DNA from: an uncultured Lachnospiraceae bacterium
Lineage (GTDB): Bacteria > Bacillota > Clostridia > Lachnospirales > Lachnospiraceae
Direction: 5' to 3'
DNA: 41,811 nt
Assembly (NCBI GenBank): GCA_949076555.1
Contig: CARUOB010000005.1
Coordinates: forward strand, 33,505 to 75,315
In this document: positions 7,700 to 16,292 of the stretch, piece after piece
Layout: the number at the start of each line of letters is the position of its first letter
Numbering within the stretch: position 1 is the stretch's first letter
The notes under the pieces: generated by a model
Told to the model about the DNA's origin: nothing
Databases searched by the model: none
What the model saw: only the letters and a program-made list of their open reading frames with translations
Program-made: the position numbers and the translations under genes

Positions 7700-9460
7700 A
7701 TGGACTTTAATGCGGTATACCACAGAGCGAATGACAATTACTGCTATCCGATGGATGAGGAACAGTTAGTTATCAATATCAGGACGGGGTACGATGTGAA
7801 ATATGTGAATCTGATTCACGGAGATCCCTTTAAATCCGGGATTCTGGGAGGCGGCGAGAGCTGGGACGGGGAGGCTTTGAATATCCCGTTCAAGAAGCGG
7901 CTGAAAAACCAGCTCTGGTGGACCACGACCATCAGACCTGAATTTAAGCGTCTGAAATATTATTTTGAACTGCAGACGGAGGACGAGCGGTGGTTTTATT
8001 TTGAGGACGGTTTCGTGTCCGAGGCGCAGATGGCGCTGGAGGGCAGGAGCAGGCAGTGCTTTATCATGCCGTGGATGAATCCGGCGGATATTCCGGTGAC
8101 GCCCGCGTGGGTGAACGACACGATCTGGTATCAGATTTTCCCGGAGCGGTTCTGCAACGGCGACCCGTCCATCAATCCCGAGGGGACGCTTCCCTGGCGG
8201 GTGAAAGGGTCTGTGAGCAACGAGGAGTTTTTCGGCGGCGATCTGCAGGGCATTATCGATAAGTTAGACTATATCAGGGATCTGGGGGTATCGGGCGTAT
8301 ATCTGACGCCGGTCAACGAGGCGCCCACTTCGCACAAGTATGATACCACGGATTACACGAAGATCGATCCGCATTTCGGGTCGGAAGAGACCATGAAAAC
8401 GCTTGTCAGGGAGGCACACAACAGAGGTATGCGGATCATGCTGGACGGCGTGTTCAACCATTCCGGGAAGCACTTTGCCCCCTGGGTTGATGTGAAGGAG
8501 AAGGGGCCGCAGTCACAGTATTTCGACTGGTTCATGGTAAACGAGTGGCCTTTCGCGGAGGAGGGTGGAAACGCCTGGGCGAAGCGGTACTATGCTTTTG
8601 GCTTTTTTGACGGGATGCCGAAATTAAACACCAACAATCCCAAGGTGCGTGATTATCTGATCGGCGTATGCGAAAACTGGGTGAGAAATTATGATGTGGA
8701 CGGGATCAGGCTGGATGTGGCCAACGAGGTTTCGCACACTTTCTGTAAGGAGCTGAGAAGCCGCTTGAAAGCCATCAAGCCGGATCTGTTTATTCTGGGC
8801 GAGATCTGGCATGACGCGATGCCGTGGCTTCGGGGGGATGAGTTTGATTCGGTTATGAACTATCCGCTGGGGGAGAGCATCAAGGACTTCTGGATTGATA
8901 AGAGCCTCACCAACGAGGATTTTGAGTATACGATCAACCGCTGCTATACACGGTACATGCAGCAGACGAACGATGTGCTCTTTAATCTGCTTGATTCCCA
9001 TGACACGAAGAGGCTGCGCAGTGATGTGAAGAATCTGGACGAGTATTTCCAGCAGCTTGCGGTGCTCTTCGCCATGCCGGGGTCACCCTGCATTTACTAT
9101 GGCACGGAGATTGCCATGGAGGGCGGTCATGACCCGGACTGCCGCCGCTGTATGCCGTGGGAGGAGATTGACGGCGGCGTCTACAGCGAACGGATGGAAA
9201 TCATCAGGAGCCTCCTGCATCTGCGCAGAGAGGAACCGCTGCTTCGAAACCGGGATTTCCATTTCCCGAACCGGATTAACCGTCCCAGGGTGATTGAATT
9301 TAACAAGATGGGCTGGGTGGACAACTATGTGGAGGTGATCATCAACTGCGAGGAGGAGGACATCGAGATTGAAAGAGAGGGTGAAATCCTTTTTTCGAGA
9401 CATTATATTGACAACACGCTGCTTCGGAATGGTATACTGATCAGGAGACACAAAAGTTGA
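7700..9460 (+). CDS. GH13 alpha-glycosidase (neopullulanase / cyclomaltodextrinase type)
   Basis: A 586-residue enzyme with an N-terminal beta-sandwich of about 120 residues (CBM34-like), then a GH13 barrel. The four GH13 regions are visible: DGVFNH, GIRLDVANE with nucleophile Asp339, GEIWH with acid/base Glu368, and DSHDTKR with Asp435. There is no signal peptide, so it acts in the cytosol on imported maltodextrins or cyclodextrins. ATG 7700 follows AAGGAAGG. No maltose transporter is adjacent; the operator upstream suggests sugar control. The exact specificity (neopullulanase, maltogenic amylase or cyclomaltodextrinase) cannot be settled from sequence alone. Confidence 0.9.
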   Translation: MDFNAVYHRANDNYCYPMDEEQLVINIRTGYDVKYVNLIHGDPFKSGILGGGESWDGEALNIPFKKRLKNQLWWTTTIRPEFKRLKYYFELQTEDERWFYFEDGFVSEAQMALEGRSRQCFIMPWMNPADIPVTPAWVNDTIWYQIFPERFCNGDPSINPEGTLPWRVKGSVSNEEFFGGDLQGIIDKLDYIRDLGVSGVYLTPVNEAPTSHKYDTTDYTKIDPHFGSEETMKTLVREAHNRGMRIMLDGVFNHSGKHFAPWVDVKEKGPQSQYFDWFMVNEWPFAEEGGNAWAKRYYAFGFFDGMPKLNTNNPKVRDYLIGVCENWVRNYDVDGIRLDVANEVSHTFCKELRSRLKAIKPDLFILGEIWHDAMPWLRGDEFDSVMNYPLGESIKDFWIDKSLTNEDFEYTINRCYTRYMQQTNDVLFNLLDSHDTKRLRSDVKNLDEYFQQLAVLFAMPGSPCIYYGTEIAMEGGHDPDCRRCMPWEEIDGGVYSERMEIIRSLLHLRREEPLLRNRDFHFPNRINRPRVIEFNKMGWVDNYVEVIINCEEEDIEIEREGEILFSRHYIDNTLLRNGILIRRHKS

Positions 9461-9482
9461 GACAGAATGGAGAGAAGAGAGG

Positions 9483-10538
9483 ATGAACGAGTTTCATTTA
9501 CCCGGATGTCTGATGATTGAGGAGGGCGCCTGTGAGCGTCTGAATGAGATTTTGTCGGACTGCATTCCAAAGATCGAAAAAAAGAAGTCGGTGATTGCTA
9601 CGGAGGAAGCGCTGGTTCCCATCATGAAGCCTTATCTGGACGAGATGAAGCGGGATCTGCCAAAGAGCGAAATCTATCTCATCGAGGAGAACAGTTTCGA
9701 GGAGGCCATGGAGCTGGCGAAACACATCTGCATGGAAGATGTGGAGGTCATCATCGGCATGGGAGGCGGAAAGGTGCTGGACGTGGCGAAATACGCGGGC
9801 TTTGTAGGGAAAATTCCCTATATCTGCGTGCCCACGACCCTGAGTAACGACAGTCTCTCTTCGCCAGTGGCGGTGCTTGGAACAGAGGGGGATGAGAGAA
9901 AGACCTTAAAGTGCGCCATCCCGGCGGGGATTGTGGTGGATGTGAACGTGATTATGGGGGCGCCCGTATCGCACTTACAGTCCGGCATCGGCGACACCAT
10001 CAGCAAGTATACGGCGCTCTACGACTGGAAGCTGGATGCGGCCCACAGGAAAGACCGGGTGGATGACTTCTCTTATCTGCTCTCGGATATGGCGCTTTCC
10101 TCTCTGTGCTACAATGAAGAGAAATCGCTTAAGAGCAAAGAATTTATCAAGATATTGACGCAGTCACTGGTGCTTGGCGGACTGGCCATGGAGATTGCGG
10201 GAAATTCCAGACCGTGCAGCGGTTCGGAACATCTTTTCTGCCATTCACTGGAAGAAAACCATAAGGAAATACAGATCTCCCACGGTATGGCGGTAGCGCT
10301 TGGGAGTCTGGTGAGCTGTCGGCTGCAGGGGCGTGACGTAAAGCGGCTGGAAGCGGTTCTGCGGGCTTACGGGATGGACATGGACCCCATGAACTGGGGG
10401 ATCACGAAGGAGATCTTTACGGATGCGTGGCTTCGGGCGGCAGACACCCGAAAGGACAGGCATACGGTGCTGAACGAAACTACGCTGACAAAAGAGCTGT
10501 TTGACGGAATTTACGAGGAATTGCGGGCAGACCGATAA
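9483..10538 (+). CDS. sn-glycerol-1-phosphate dehydrogenase-like enzyme (iron-containing ADH superfamily)
   Basis: A 351-residue dehydrogenase. It has the NAD-binding GGGK at 94-97, PTTLSNDSLSSPVAV as in the AraM/G1PDH group, and metal ligands fitting Asp171 (GIGDTISK), His250 (SGSEHLF) and His267 (ISHGMA). G1PDH reduces dihydroxyacetone phosphate to glycerol-1-phosphate; in archaea this makes the lipid backbone, and Bacillus AraM is a known bacterial member. The ribosome site AGAAGAGAGG precedes ATG 9483, 22 bases after the GH13 gene, so the two are probably co-transcribed. The substrate may differ from G1P, since many bacterial relatives are uncharacterised. Confidence 0.75.
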   Translation: MNEFHLPGCLMIEEGACERLNEILSDCIPKIEKKKSVIATEEALVPIMKPYLDEMKRDLPKSEIYLIEENSFEEAMELAKHICMEDVEVIIGMGGGKVLDVAKYAGFVGKIPYICVPTTLSNDSLSSPVAVLGTEGDERKTLKCAIPAGIVVDVNVIMGAPVSHLQSGIGDTISKYTALYDWKLDAAHRKDRVDDFSYLLSDMALSSLCYNEEKSLKSKEFIKILTQSLVLGGLAMEIAGNSRPCSGSEHLFCHSLEENHKEIQISHGMAVALGSLVSCRLQGRDVKRLEAVLRAYGMDMDPMNWGITKEIFTDAWLRAADTRKDRHTVLNETTLTKELFDGIYEELRADR

Positions 10539-10546
10539 AAATATTC

Positions 10547-10575
10547 TGTACAAATCCTCCAAAATGAAATAAAAT
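10547..10575 (+). promoter_or_regulatory. Probable promoter of the HPr-like gene
   Basis: TGTACA (10547-10552), 17 bases, TAAAAT (10570-10575). Transcription would start near 10582, giving a structured leader of about 95 bases. Confidence 0.5.
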
Positions 10576-10594
10576 CTATTTAGTAAGGGGAGAG

Positions 10595-10652
10595 ACCGTC
10601 TGTTTCTACAGGCGGAGCGGGATTCATGCCGGCATACTTGGAATCAGACGGT
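10595..10652 (+). other. Structured leader with two mutually exclusive stems
   Basis: ACCGTCTG (10595-10602) pairs perfectly with CAGACGGT (10645-10652), while its CCGTCTG part can instead pair with the nearer CAGGCGG (10609-10615, one G-T wobble). The 10-bp palindrome ATGCCGGCAT (10626-10635) lies in between. The region ends just before the AGAGGAGGTG ribosome site at 10661. It could be a small regulatory leader. It matches no riboswitch class that I know. Confidence 0.45.
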
Positions 10653-10675
10653 GATACGAAAGAGGAGGTGTGAAT

Positions 10676-10909
10676 ATGAAGACGTACATGCTGGATTTAA
10701 ACTCCATCGACAAGGTGAAAGGGTTTGTGAGCGCAATCGAGAAATTCGACGGGTATTTTGACATTGCCACAGGAAGATATGTGGTTGACGCGAAGTCAAT
10801 CATGGGTATTTTTTCTATGGATCTGTCCAGAAAGATTGAGTTTCGGATTCTGGAGACGAGCGCACAGATTTCAGAGGTGGAGGCGGCAATCGCACCCTAC
10901 CTTGCATAG
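10676..10909 (+). CDS. HPr-family protein lacking the active-site histidine
   Basis: A 77-residue protein with the HPr fold pattern: a helix after strand 1, YFDIATGRYVVDAKSIMGIFSMDL, and a C-terminal strand and helix. The segment around Ser41 (DAKSIMG) matches the HPr kinase site Ser46. The usual GLHARPA loop with the phosphorylated His15 is replaced by LNSIDKV, so it cannot carry PTS phosphate. That recalls Bacillus Crh, the regulatory HPr homologue, though whether it works the same way is inference. ATG 10676 is chosen over GTG 10670 because AGGAGGTG ends 5 bases before it. It is monocistronic: its own promoter is upstream and a terminator follows. Confidence 0.8.
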   Translation: MKTYMLDLNSIDKVKGFVSAIEKFDGYFDIATGRYVVDAKSIMGIFSMDLSRKIEFRILETSAQISEVEAAIAPYLA

Positions 10910-10946
10910 TGGAAGGGGACAGGGAGAAACTGTCACGGAAAATGAA

Positions 10947-10988
10947 ACGGCTGCCGGTGTTTGACACATTGGCAGCCGTCTGTTTTTA
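10947..10988 (+). terminator. Rho-independent terminator
   Basis: ACGGCTGCC (10947-10955) pairs perfectly with GGCAGCCGT (10971-10979), followed by a T-rich tract. It ends the HPr-like transcript. Confidence 0.85.
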
Positions 10989-11015
10989 TCATCTGAAATT
11001 CGGGTGCGGTCAGAT

Positions 11016-11044
11016 TTGCTTTTCGGCAATATATATGCTAAGAT
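11016..11044 (+). promoter_or_regulatory. Promoter of the SufC/SufB-like operon
   Basis: TTGCTT (11016-11021), 17 bases, TAAGAT (11039-11044), about 60 bases before the first gene. Confidence 0.5.
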
Positions 11045-11106
11045 GTTCTACTAAGGAACTTCCGGAAAGGGGTTCGTGGTACATGAAGTAAACTTGGAGG
11101 TTTAAG

Positions 11107-11832
11107 ATGCTGGAGCTTAAAAATATATCTTTTCAGGCCGAGGACGGCGGAAAAGAGATAGAAATTCTGAGGAATATCAATCTGACGATAGCGGACCGCT
11201 TCGTGGCAGTCACAGGGCCGAACGGCAGCGGCAAATCGACGCTTGCGAAGATTGTGGCGGGTATTCTGACGCCCACGGAAGGGCAGATTCTTCTGGACGG
11301 CGTCGATATCACGGAGAAATCCATTACGGAGCGGGCGCAGATGGGGATTGGCTTTGCCTTTCAGCAGCCGGTCCGGTTTAAGGGACTTACGGTGAAAGAT
11401 ATGCTTTCTCTTGCCGCAGGCAGGGAGACGGCGGTTTCGGAAGTCTGCTCCATGCTGTCGGAGGTGGGGCTTTGTGCCAGAGATTATGTAAACCGAGAAA
11501 TCAACGCCAGTCTGTCCGGCGGGGAATTGAAGCGCATTGAGATCGCCATGATTATGGCGAGAAAGACGAAGGTTTCTATCTTTGACGAGCCGGAGGCGGG
11601 GATCGATCTGTGGAGTTTTCAGAACCTAATCCGGGTGTTTGAGAAGATGCATGAGGAAATTCACGGGACGATTCTGATTATTTCCCATCAGGAGCGGATA
11701 TTGAACATTGCCGATCAGATCGTGCTGTTGGCGGATGGCAGAATTGAGAAGGTGGGGAGCAGGGAAGAAGTCATGCCGGATCTTTTGGGAGCGGGGCAGC
11801 CCTGCCGGACTTTGAGCGATAAATTGATTTAG
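11107..11832 (+). CDS. SufC-like ABC ATPase
   Basis: A 241-residue single-domain ABC ATPase with Walker A GPNGSGKST, signature LSGGELKR and Walker B VSIFDEPEAGID. The ELKR signature and EPEAGID are typical of SufC, the ATPase of the Fe-S scaffold complex, rather than of a membrane transporter, and no permease lies nearby. The next gene is a SufB/SufD-like protein, so the pair would form a minimal Fe-S assembly scaffold, as in the SufBC or SmsCB type of anaerobes and archaea. ATG 11107 follows TTGGAGG. No sufS, sufU or sufE gene is present in the window. Confidence 0.85.
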   Translation: MLELKNISFQAEDGGKEIEILRNINLTIADRFVAVTGPNGSGKSTLAKIVAGILTPTEGQILLDGVDITEKSITERAQMGIGFAFQQPVRFKGLTVKDMLSLAAGRETAVSEVCSMLSEVGLCARDYVNREINASLSGGELKRIEIAMIMARKTKVSIFDEPEAGIDLWSFQNLIRVFEKMHEEIHGTILIISHQERILNIADQIVLLADGRIEKVGSREEVMPDLLGAGQPCRTLSDKLI

Positions 11833-11856
11833 CGAAGCGGATTGATGGAGGAAACT

Positions 11857-12774
11857 ATGGACGCGATACAACAGGAACTGCTTGCGCAGGTGGCGGATCT
11901 GCATGAAGTGCCGGAAGGTGCGTATAATATCCGTGCAAACGGCGAGATGGCGGGAAGAAATATCACCGCCAATATAGATATTGTAACGAAGGAAGACTGT
12001 CCCGGTATCGATATCAGAATCAAACCGGGGACGAAATCGGAGAGCGTGCATATTCCGGTGGTTTTAAGCCAGAGCGGCTTACAGGAAAGTGTGTACAATG
12101 ATTTTTTTGTGGGAGAGGACTGCGATATTACGATCATAGCGGGCTGCGGCATTCACAACGGCGGTTCGGCGTCTTCTTCACATTCCGGTATCCACCGGTT
12201 TTTCGTAGAAAAGAACGCTAAGGTGAGATATGTGGAAAAGCACTACGGTTCTGGAGACGGCAGCGGGGAGCGGATTATGAACCCGACCACGGAGATTCAT
12301 CTGGCCAGGGGCGCGTCTTTGGAGATGGAGACAGTGCAGATCAAGGGGATCGATTCCACGGTGCGCACGACGACCGCCGAGGTGGCAGAGGGTGCGAGTC
12401 TGGTAATCAAAGAAAAGATTATGACCCATGGAAAGCAGTATGCCGAGACGGATTTCACGGTGGATATGAAGGGAAAGGATTCCAGTGTGAACCTGATTTC
12501 CAGATCGGTGGCGAAGGAGCGTTCCAGACAGATATTCCGCAGCCGGATTGTGGGGAATGAGAGCTGCCACGGGCACAGCGAATGCGACGCTATCATTATG
12601 GATGAAGCCAGTGTCAGCGCGATTCCGGAATTGACGGCAAACCATATCGACGCCAATCTGATTCACGAAGCGGCGATCGGGAAGATCGCGGGAGAACAAC
12701 TGATTAAGCTCATGACGCTCGGCCTCACGGAGAAAGAGGCCGAAGAGCAGATTGTAAAGGGATTTTTAAAATGA
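11857..12774 (+). CDS. SufB/SufD-like Fe-S cluster scaffold protein
   Basis: A 305-residue protein, shorter than standard SufB (about 470), with the SufB/D beta-helix core and C-terminus. Key parts are HNGGSASSSHSGIH, then SECDAIIMD with Cys243, then LIHEAAIGKI with Glu271, then LMTLGLTEKEAEEQIV. The Cys and Glu fall where SufB Cys405 and Glu434 of E. coli are placed in the scaffold, so the cluster site seems kept. ATG 11857 follows GGAGG; TTG 11842 and ATG 11845 are in-frame alternatives without a good site. The stop overlaps the cardiolipin synthase start (ATGA), so translation is coupled. Confidence 0.82.
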   Translation: MDAIQQELLAQVADLHEVPEGAYNIRANGEMAGRNITANIDIVTKEDCPGIDIRIKPGTKSESVHIPVVLSQSGLQESVYNDFFVGEDCDITIIAGCGIHNGGSASSSHSGIHRFFVEKNAKVRYVEKHYGSGDGSGERIMNPTTEIHLARGASLEMETVQIKGIDSTVRTTTAEVAEGASLVIKEKIMTHGKQYAETDFTVDMKGKDSSVNLISRSVAKERSRQIFRSRIVGNESCHGHSECDAIIMDEASVSAIPELTANHIDANLIHEAAIGKIAGEQLIKLMTLGLTEKEAEEQIVKGFLK

Positions 12775-14303
12775 GAAAGTTTTTACAGTACGCACTGAAC
12801 CGGGTGGTGATTACGGCGCTTTTGGTGCTTTTGCAGATTGCCTTTTTTCTGGTTGTCCTGTTGCGGTGGGGAAATTATTATGTCTGGTTTTCACTGGTGC
12901 TGCGTTTTATCACCTTCTGGGCAGTGATCTACATCATATGGAAACCCAACAACCCTGCCGTAAAACTGGCCTGGGTGGTGCCGATACTGACGTTTCCGCT
13001 GTTTGGAGGCGTGCTTTATCTGTGTTACGGCCATGTGATCGTGCCCAAAAAGCTGCGCGACAGCATGGAGCGGACGGACAAACTGGTTAGAAAAAGCCTG
13101 GTGCAGGATAAAAAGACGCTGAAGGATCTGAAAAGGGAAGACCCGGCGGAAGCTAACTTAAGCGGATATATTTATTCCTATGCGGTCATGCCTGTTTGGG
13201 ATCAGACGGAGTCTGCTTTTTTTGCTGACGGACGGCCTTGGTGGGAAAGCCTGCTGAGAGATCTTGAGAAGGCCGAGCATTTTATCTTTCTGGAGTTTTT
13301 TATTATCAAGGAAGGAAAAATGTGGGATGCGATGCTTGATATTCTGGAGCGGAAGGCAAAGGAAGGCGTGGAAGTCAGGCTGATCTACGATGACATCGGA
13401 TGTGCGTTCCTTCTGCCGAAATACTACGACAGAACCATTGAGAAGAAGGGGATCAAGTGCGTGGCATTCAACAGGCTGGTGCCTTTTATGTCTCTGGTGC
13501 TGAACAACAGGGATCACAGGAAGATCGTGGTAATTGATGGAAAAACGGCGTATACGGGCGGCATTAATCTGGCGGACGAGTATATCAATTATGAGCATCC
13601 TTACGGAGATCACTGGAAGGATACGGGCATACGGATTCACGGGAAAGCGGTCTGGAACTTCACCGTCATGTTTTTACAGATGTGGAATATGTCCCGGTAT
13701 ACGGAGGAGGACTACGGCAGATACTATCATCCGTTTGAAAAGATACCGGGAGCGGGAGGCTTTGTGCAGCCGTATATGGACACGCCCTTTGACGATGAGA
13801 CGCTGGGGGAAAATGTGTACCTGAATATGATTGGCGATGCCGAGCGTTATGTCTGGATTTACACGCCCTATCTGGTTACGGACAATGAAATGATTACGGC
13901 TTTAAAGTTAGCGGCAAAGCGCGGGGTGGATGTGCGGATCGTGACGCCTGGTGTGCCGGATAAAAAGTTTGTCTACTGGCTGACCCAGTCCAATTACCAA
14001 AATCTGATCGGCGCGGGCGTCAGAATTTTTCAGTACAAGCCCGGCTTTATCCACGCCAAATGTGTACTCTCGGATGACGAGTCGGCGGCGGTCGGCACGA
14101 TCAATTTCGATTACAGAAGTTTTTACCATCACTTTGAATGCGGCGTATATCTCTACCGCGCGCAGGCCGTGGAGGAACTGAAGAAGGATATGGAGAAGAC
14201 TTTCAGTATATGCGAGGAAATCACGATGTCATGGTGCCGGGAGAAGTTTGTGAAGACCAATGTGATAGGCCCGCTGCTAAAGCTGTTGTCACCGCTTATG
14301 TAA
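12771..14303 (+). CDS. cls: Cardiolipin synthase (PLD family)
   Basis: A 510-residue membrane enzyme. Hydrophobic segments at about 10-35, 38-58 and 66-85 anchor it, followed by two phospholipase D motifs: HRKIVVIDGKTAYTGGIN and HAKCVLSDDESAAVGTIN. It joins two phosphatidylglycerol molecules to give cardiolipin and glycerol. The start overlaps the stop of the SufB-like gene by four bases, and the acyltransferase gene follows after 19 bases. Both catalytic HKD centres look intact and the length is normal for bacterial ClsA-type enzymes. Confidence 0.93.
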   Translation: MRKFLQYALNRVVITALLVLLQIAFFLVVLLRWGNYYVWFSLVLRFITFWAVIYIIWKPNNPAVKLAWVVPILTFPLFGGVLYLCYGHVIVPKKLRDSMERTDKLVRKSLVQDKKTLKDLKREDPAEANLSGYIYSYAVMPVWDQTESAFFADGRPWWESLLRDLEKAEHFIFLEFFIIKEGKMWDAMLDILERKAKEGVEVRLIYDDIGCAFLLPKYYDRTIEKKGIKCVAFNRLVPFMSLVLNNRDHRKIVVIDGKTAYTGGINLADEYINYEHPYGDHWKDTGIRIHGKAVWNFTVMFLQMWNMSRYTEEDYGRYYHPFEKIPGAGGFVQPYMDTPFDDETLGENVYLNMIGDAERYVWIYTPYLVTDNEMITALKLAAKRGVDVRIVTPGVPDKKFVYWLTQSNYQNLIGAGVRIFQYKPGFIHAKCVLSDDESAAVGTINFDYRSFYHHFECGVYLYRAQAVEELKKDMEKTFSICEEITMSWCREKFVKTNVIGPLLKLLSPLM

Positions 14304-14322
14304 GAAAGATGGAGAAGGATTT

Positions 14323-15039
14323 ATGATTCGGTTTTTAAAGGTAATTGTCTGGAATCTGCCAAGAATCTACATGATACCCAGAATGGCGTATAAAGCCAGA
14401 CATAAGGAACGCTACGGTGAGGAGGCGTGCTACGCATATGCAAGGCTGGCGATCCGGCGCATGATGCGGGCGGGGCGGATACACACAAAGCGTTTCGGCG
14501 CGGAGAACCTTCCGGAAGAAGGCGGGTATCTTCTGTGTCCGAACCATCAGGGAAAATATGATGCGCTGGGGATTATGATATCCCACGACAAACCCTGTTC
14601 GGTGGTGATAGACGACGCCAAGTCCCATGGGATTTTAGTCAAACAGTTTATCGATCTGATACAGGGCAAACGCCTGAAAAAGGACGATACCAGACAGTCG
14701 ATAGGGATTATTAAAGAACTTGCCGAGGATACCAGACAGGGGCGGCGCTTTATTATTTTTCCGGAGGGCGGCTATTTTCATAACCACAATACCGTGGGAG
14801 AGTTTAAGCCGGGCTGCTTTAAGAGTGCGGTGAAGGCCAGAGTGCCGATTGTGCCGGTGGCGCTGATCGATTCTTACCGGGTGTTTGAAGAGTGGACGTT
14901 ACGGAAGGTGGAGACGCAGGTTCACTTTCTGAAAGCGATCCCGTACGAAGAATATGAGGGCATGACTACGACGCAGATCGCGGAGATGGTAAAAGACAGA
15001 ATCGCAAGCAGAATCAGTGAGGTAGTCAGCCCTGCATAG
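14323..15039 (+). CDS. plsC: 1-acyl-sn-glycerol-3-phosphate acyltransferase (PlsC-type)
   Basis: A 238-residue acyltransferase. The catalytic motif NHQGKYD gives His75-x4-Asp80, and the second block FPEGGYF takes the place of the usual FPEGTR, so the Thr-Arg part is changed. Strands with VPIVPVAL follow. It would transfer an acyl chain to lysophosphatidic acid in the inner leaflet, feeding phospholipid synthesis next to cls. GGAGAAGGATTT precedes ATG 14323. It converges with tmcAL, whose stop is only five bases away. Confidence 0.82.
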   Translation: MIRFLKVIVWNLPRIYMIPRMAYKARHKERYGEEACYAYARLAIRRMMRAGRIHTKRFGAENLPEEGGYLLCPNHQGKYDALGIMISHDKPCSVVIDDAKSHGILVKQFIDLIQGKRLKKDDTRQSIGIIKELAEDTRQGRRFIIFPEGGYFHNHNTVGEFKPGCFKSAVKARVPIVPVALIDSYRVFEEWTLRKVETQVHFLKAIPYEEYEGMTTTQIAEMVKDRIASRISEVVSPA

Positions 15040-15044
15040 GGAAA

Positions 15045-16292
15045 TTACAGTTTAATGATCGGATGTTTGTATTCACTCAATTCCGGCGACGGGTTTCGTC
15101 CCGGGAATTTATTGCGGACAATACTTTGATAAATATGGCTTGCATAGATATCCTTTTCCAGCATGGAGAGGCCTGTCTCTGCAAGCTGTTTTTCTGCGTC
15201 CGCGAGCTTGGAGATCAGCGGAATGCGGGCGTTTTTCTTGGTGGCGGAAAGGAGCGGGCCGGCGCTCTCGCGAAAACCCAGCATACGGGCATAGAAAATC
15301 CAGCCTTCCTGTCCGTACTGTATCAGGCGTTCCTTGTGGATGCCGAGCAGGATATGCATCAGGCTCCGGGAGATTCTCACATAAGTGCGGTTCTTGGACT
15401 TTAGGAGATCGCAGAAGGAACTGAAATCACGGTATTGCGGCAGGAGCTTTATGATCCTGTCCGACAGTTCTTTGTCGATATCCGGATAATGGGCAAAGCC
15501 CTCCTTTTCTCCGGTGAGGAGACTGTACTGTAAAAGGAGGGAAAAATCGTCTGCAAAAACAGGGTAGGATTTCAGGTAGGCGTCCTCCATCAGCTGCAGG
15601 GAGGACGCAGGAATCTGTCTGGCAAGGCTTTCCGATGTGCCTGTATGCCGCAGGGATTCCCGGATGGCTAACGCAGAGCAGAAGCCGTTGTTCAGACTGT
15701 TGTCGTGGTAGGAGGCGCCGGTGCGTTTGATCGTATATGATGCCATCTGGCTCTCCCAGTAGAGGAGCGCTTTACAGTATTCGATCCCCAAAATGTTGTT
15801 CGGGCTGGTGAGTACGTTGATATGGGACGTCAGATGGGGCGCAGAAGCCTCCAGTGCAACATTTCTCGCCTGCGGATAGGTGTGGCCGGAGCGCAGTTCC
15901 TGATCCAGTGTTTTTTTAAAGACAGGACCCTCGCTCAAAAGCGCCTGCGCGAAGTCTGTAAGCACGCGGATATCACCGCATTCGCTGCCAAAGCAGAGAG
16001 CGTCGACGACACCCAGCTTATCGAGGAGAGCCACTGCGCTGCGGGCGAAATGTTCCGCGCTGCTGATGGAATAGCAGACGGGCAGCTCGATCACAAGATC
16101 CGCGCCGCCAAGCAGCGCGCTTTCGGCGCGCAGATATTTATCCATCAAGGCTGGTGCGCCGCGCTGGACAAAATCACCGCTCATAACGACGACACAGTAG
16201 TCGGCGTGTGTGAGTTCTTTTGCCTTTCTGATGTGATAGGCATGTCCGTTGTGAAACGGATTGTATTCCGCAATAATTCCAACCGTCTTCAT
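15045..16292 (-). CDS. tmcAL: tRNA(Met) cytidine acetate ligase TmcAL
   Basis: A 415-residue protein of the YlbM/TmcAL family. The N-terminus KTVGIIAEYNPFHNGH carries the HxGH nucleotidyltransferase motif, followed by VVMSGDFVQRG and VIELPVCYS, all family hallmarks. TmcAL uses acetate and ATP to acetylate the wobble cytidine of elongator tRNA-Met. The start at 16292 is picked because family members begin at this point and GGGGGAAGAG lies upstream; an in-frame ATG at 16319 would add nine residues. It is divergent from pta, and both genes handle acetate or acetyl groups, which may explain the pairing. Confidence 0.92.
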   Translation of the reverse strand: MKTVGIIAEYNPFHNGHAYHIRKAKELTHADYCVVVMSGDFVQRGAPALMDKYLRAESALLGGADLVIELPVCYSISSAEHFARSAVALLDKLGVVDALCFGSECGDIRVLTDFAQALLSEGPVFKKTLDQELRSGHTYPQARNVALEASAPHLTSHINVLTSPNNILGIEYCKALLYWESQMASYTIKRTGASYHDNSLNNGFCSALAIRESLRHTGTSESLARQIPASSLQLMEDAYLKSYPVFADDFSLLLQYSLLTGEKEGFAHYPDIDKELSDRIIKLLPQYRDFSSFCDLLKSKNRTYVRISRSLMHILLGIHKERLIQYGQEGWIFYARMLGFRESAGPLLSATKKNARIPLISKLADAEKQLAETGLSMLEKDIYASHIYQSIVRNKFPGRNPSPELSEYKHPIIKL

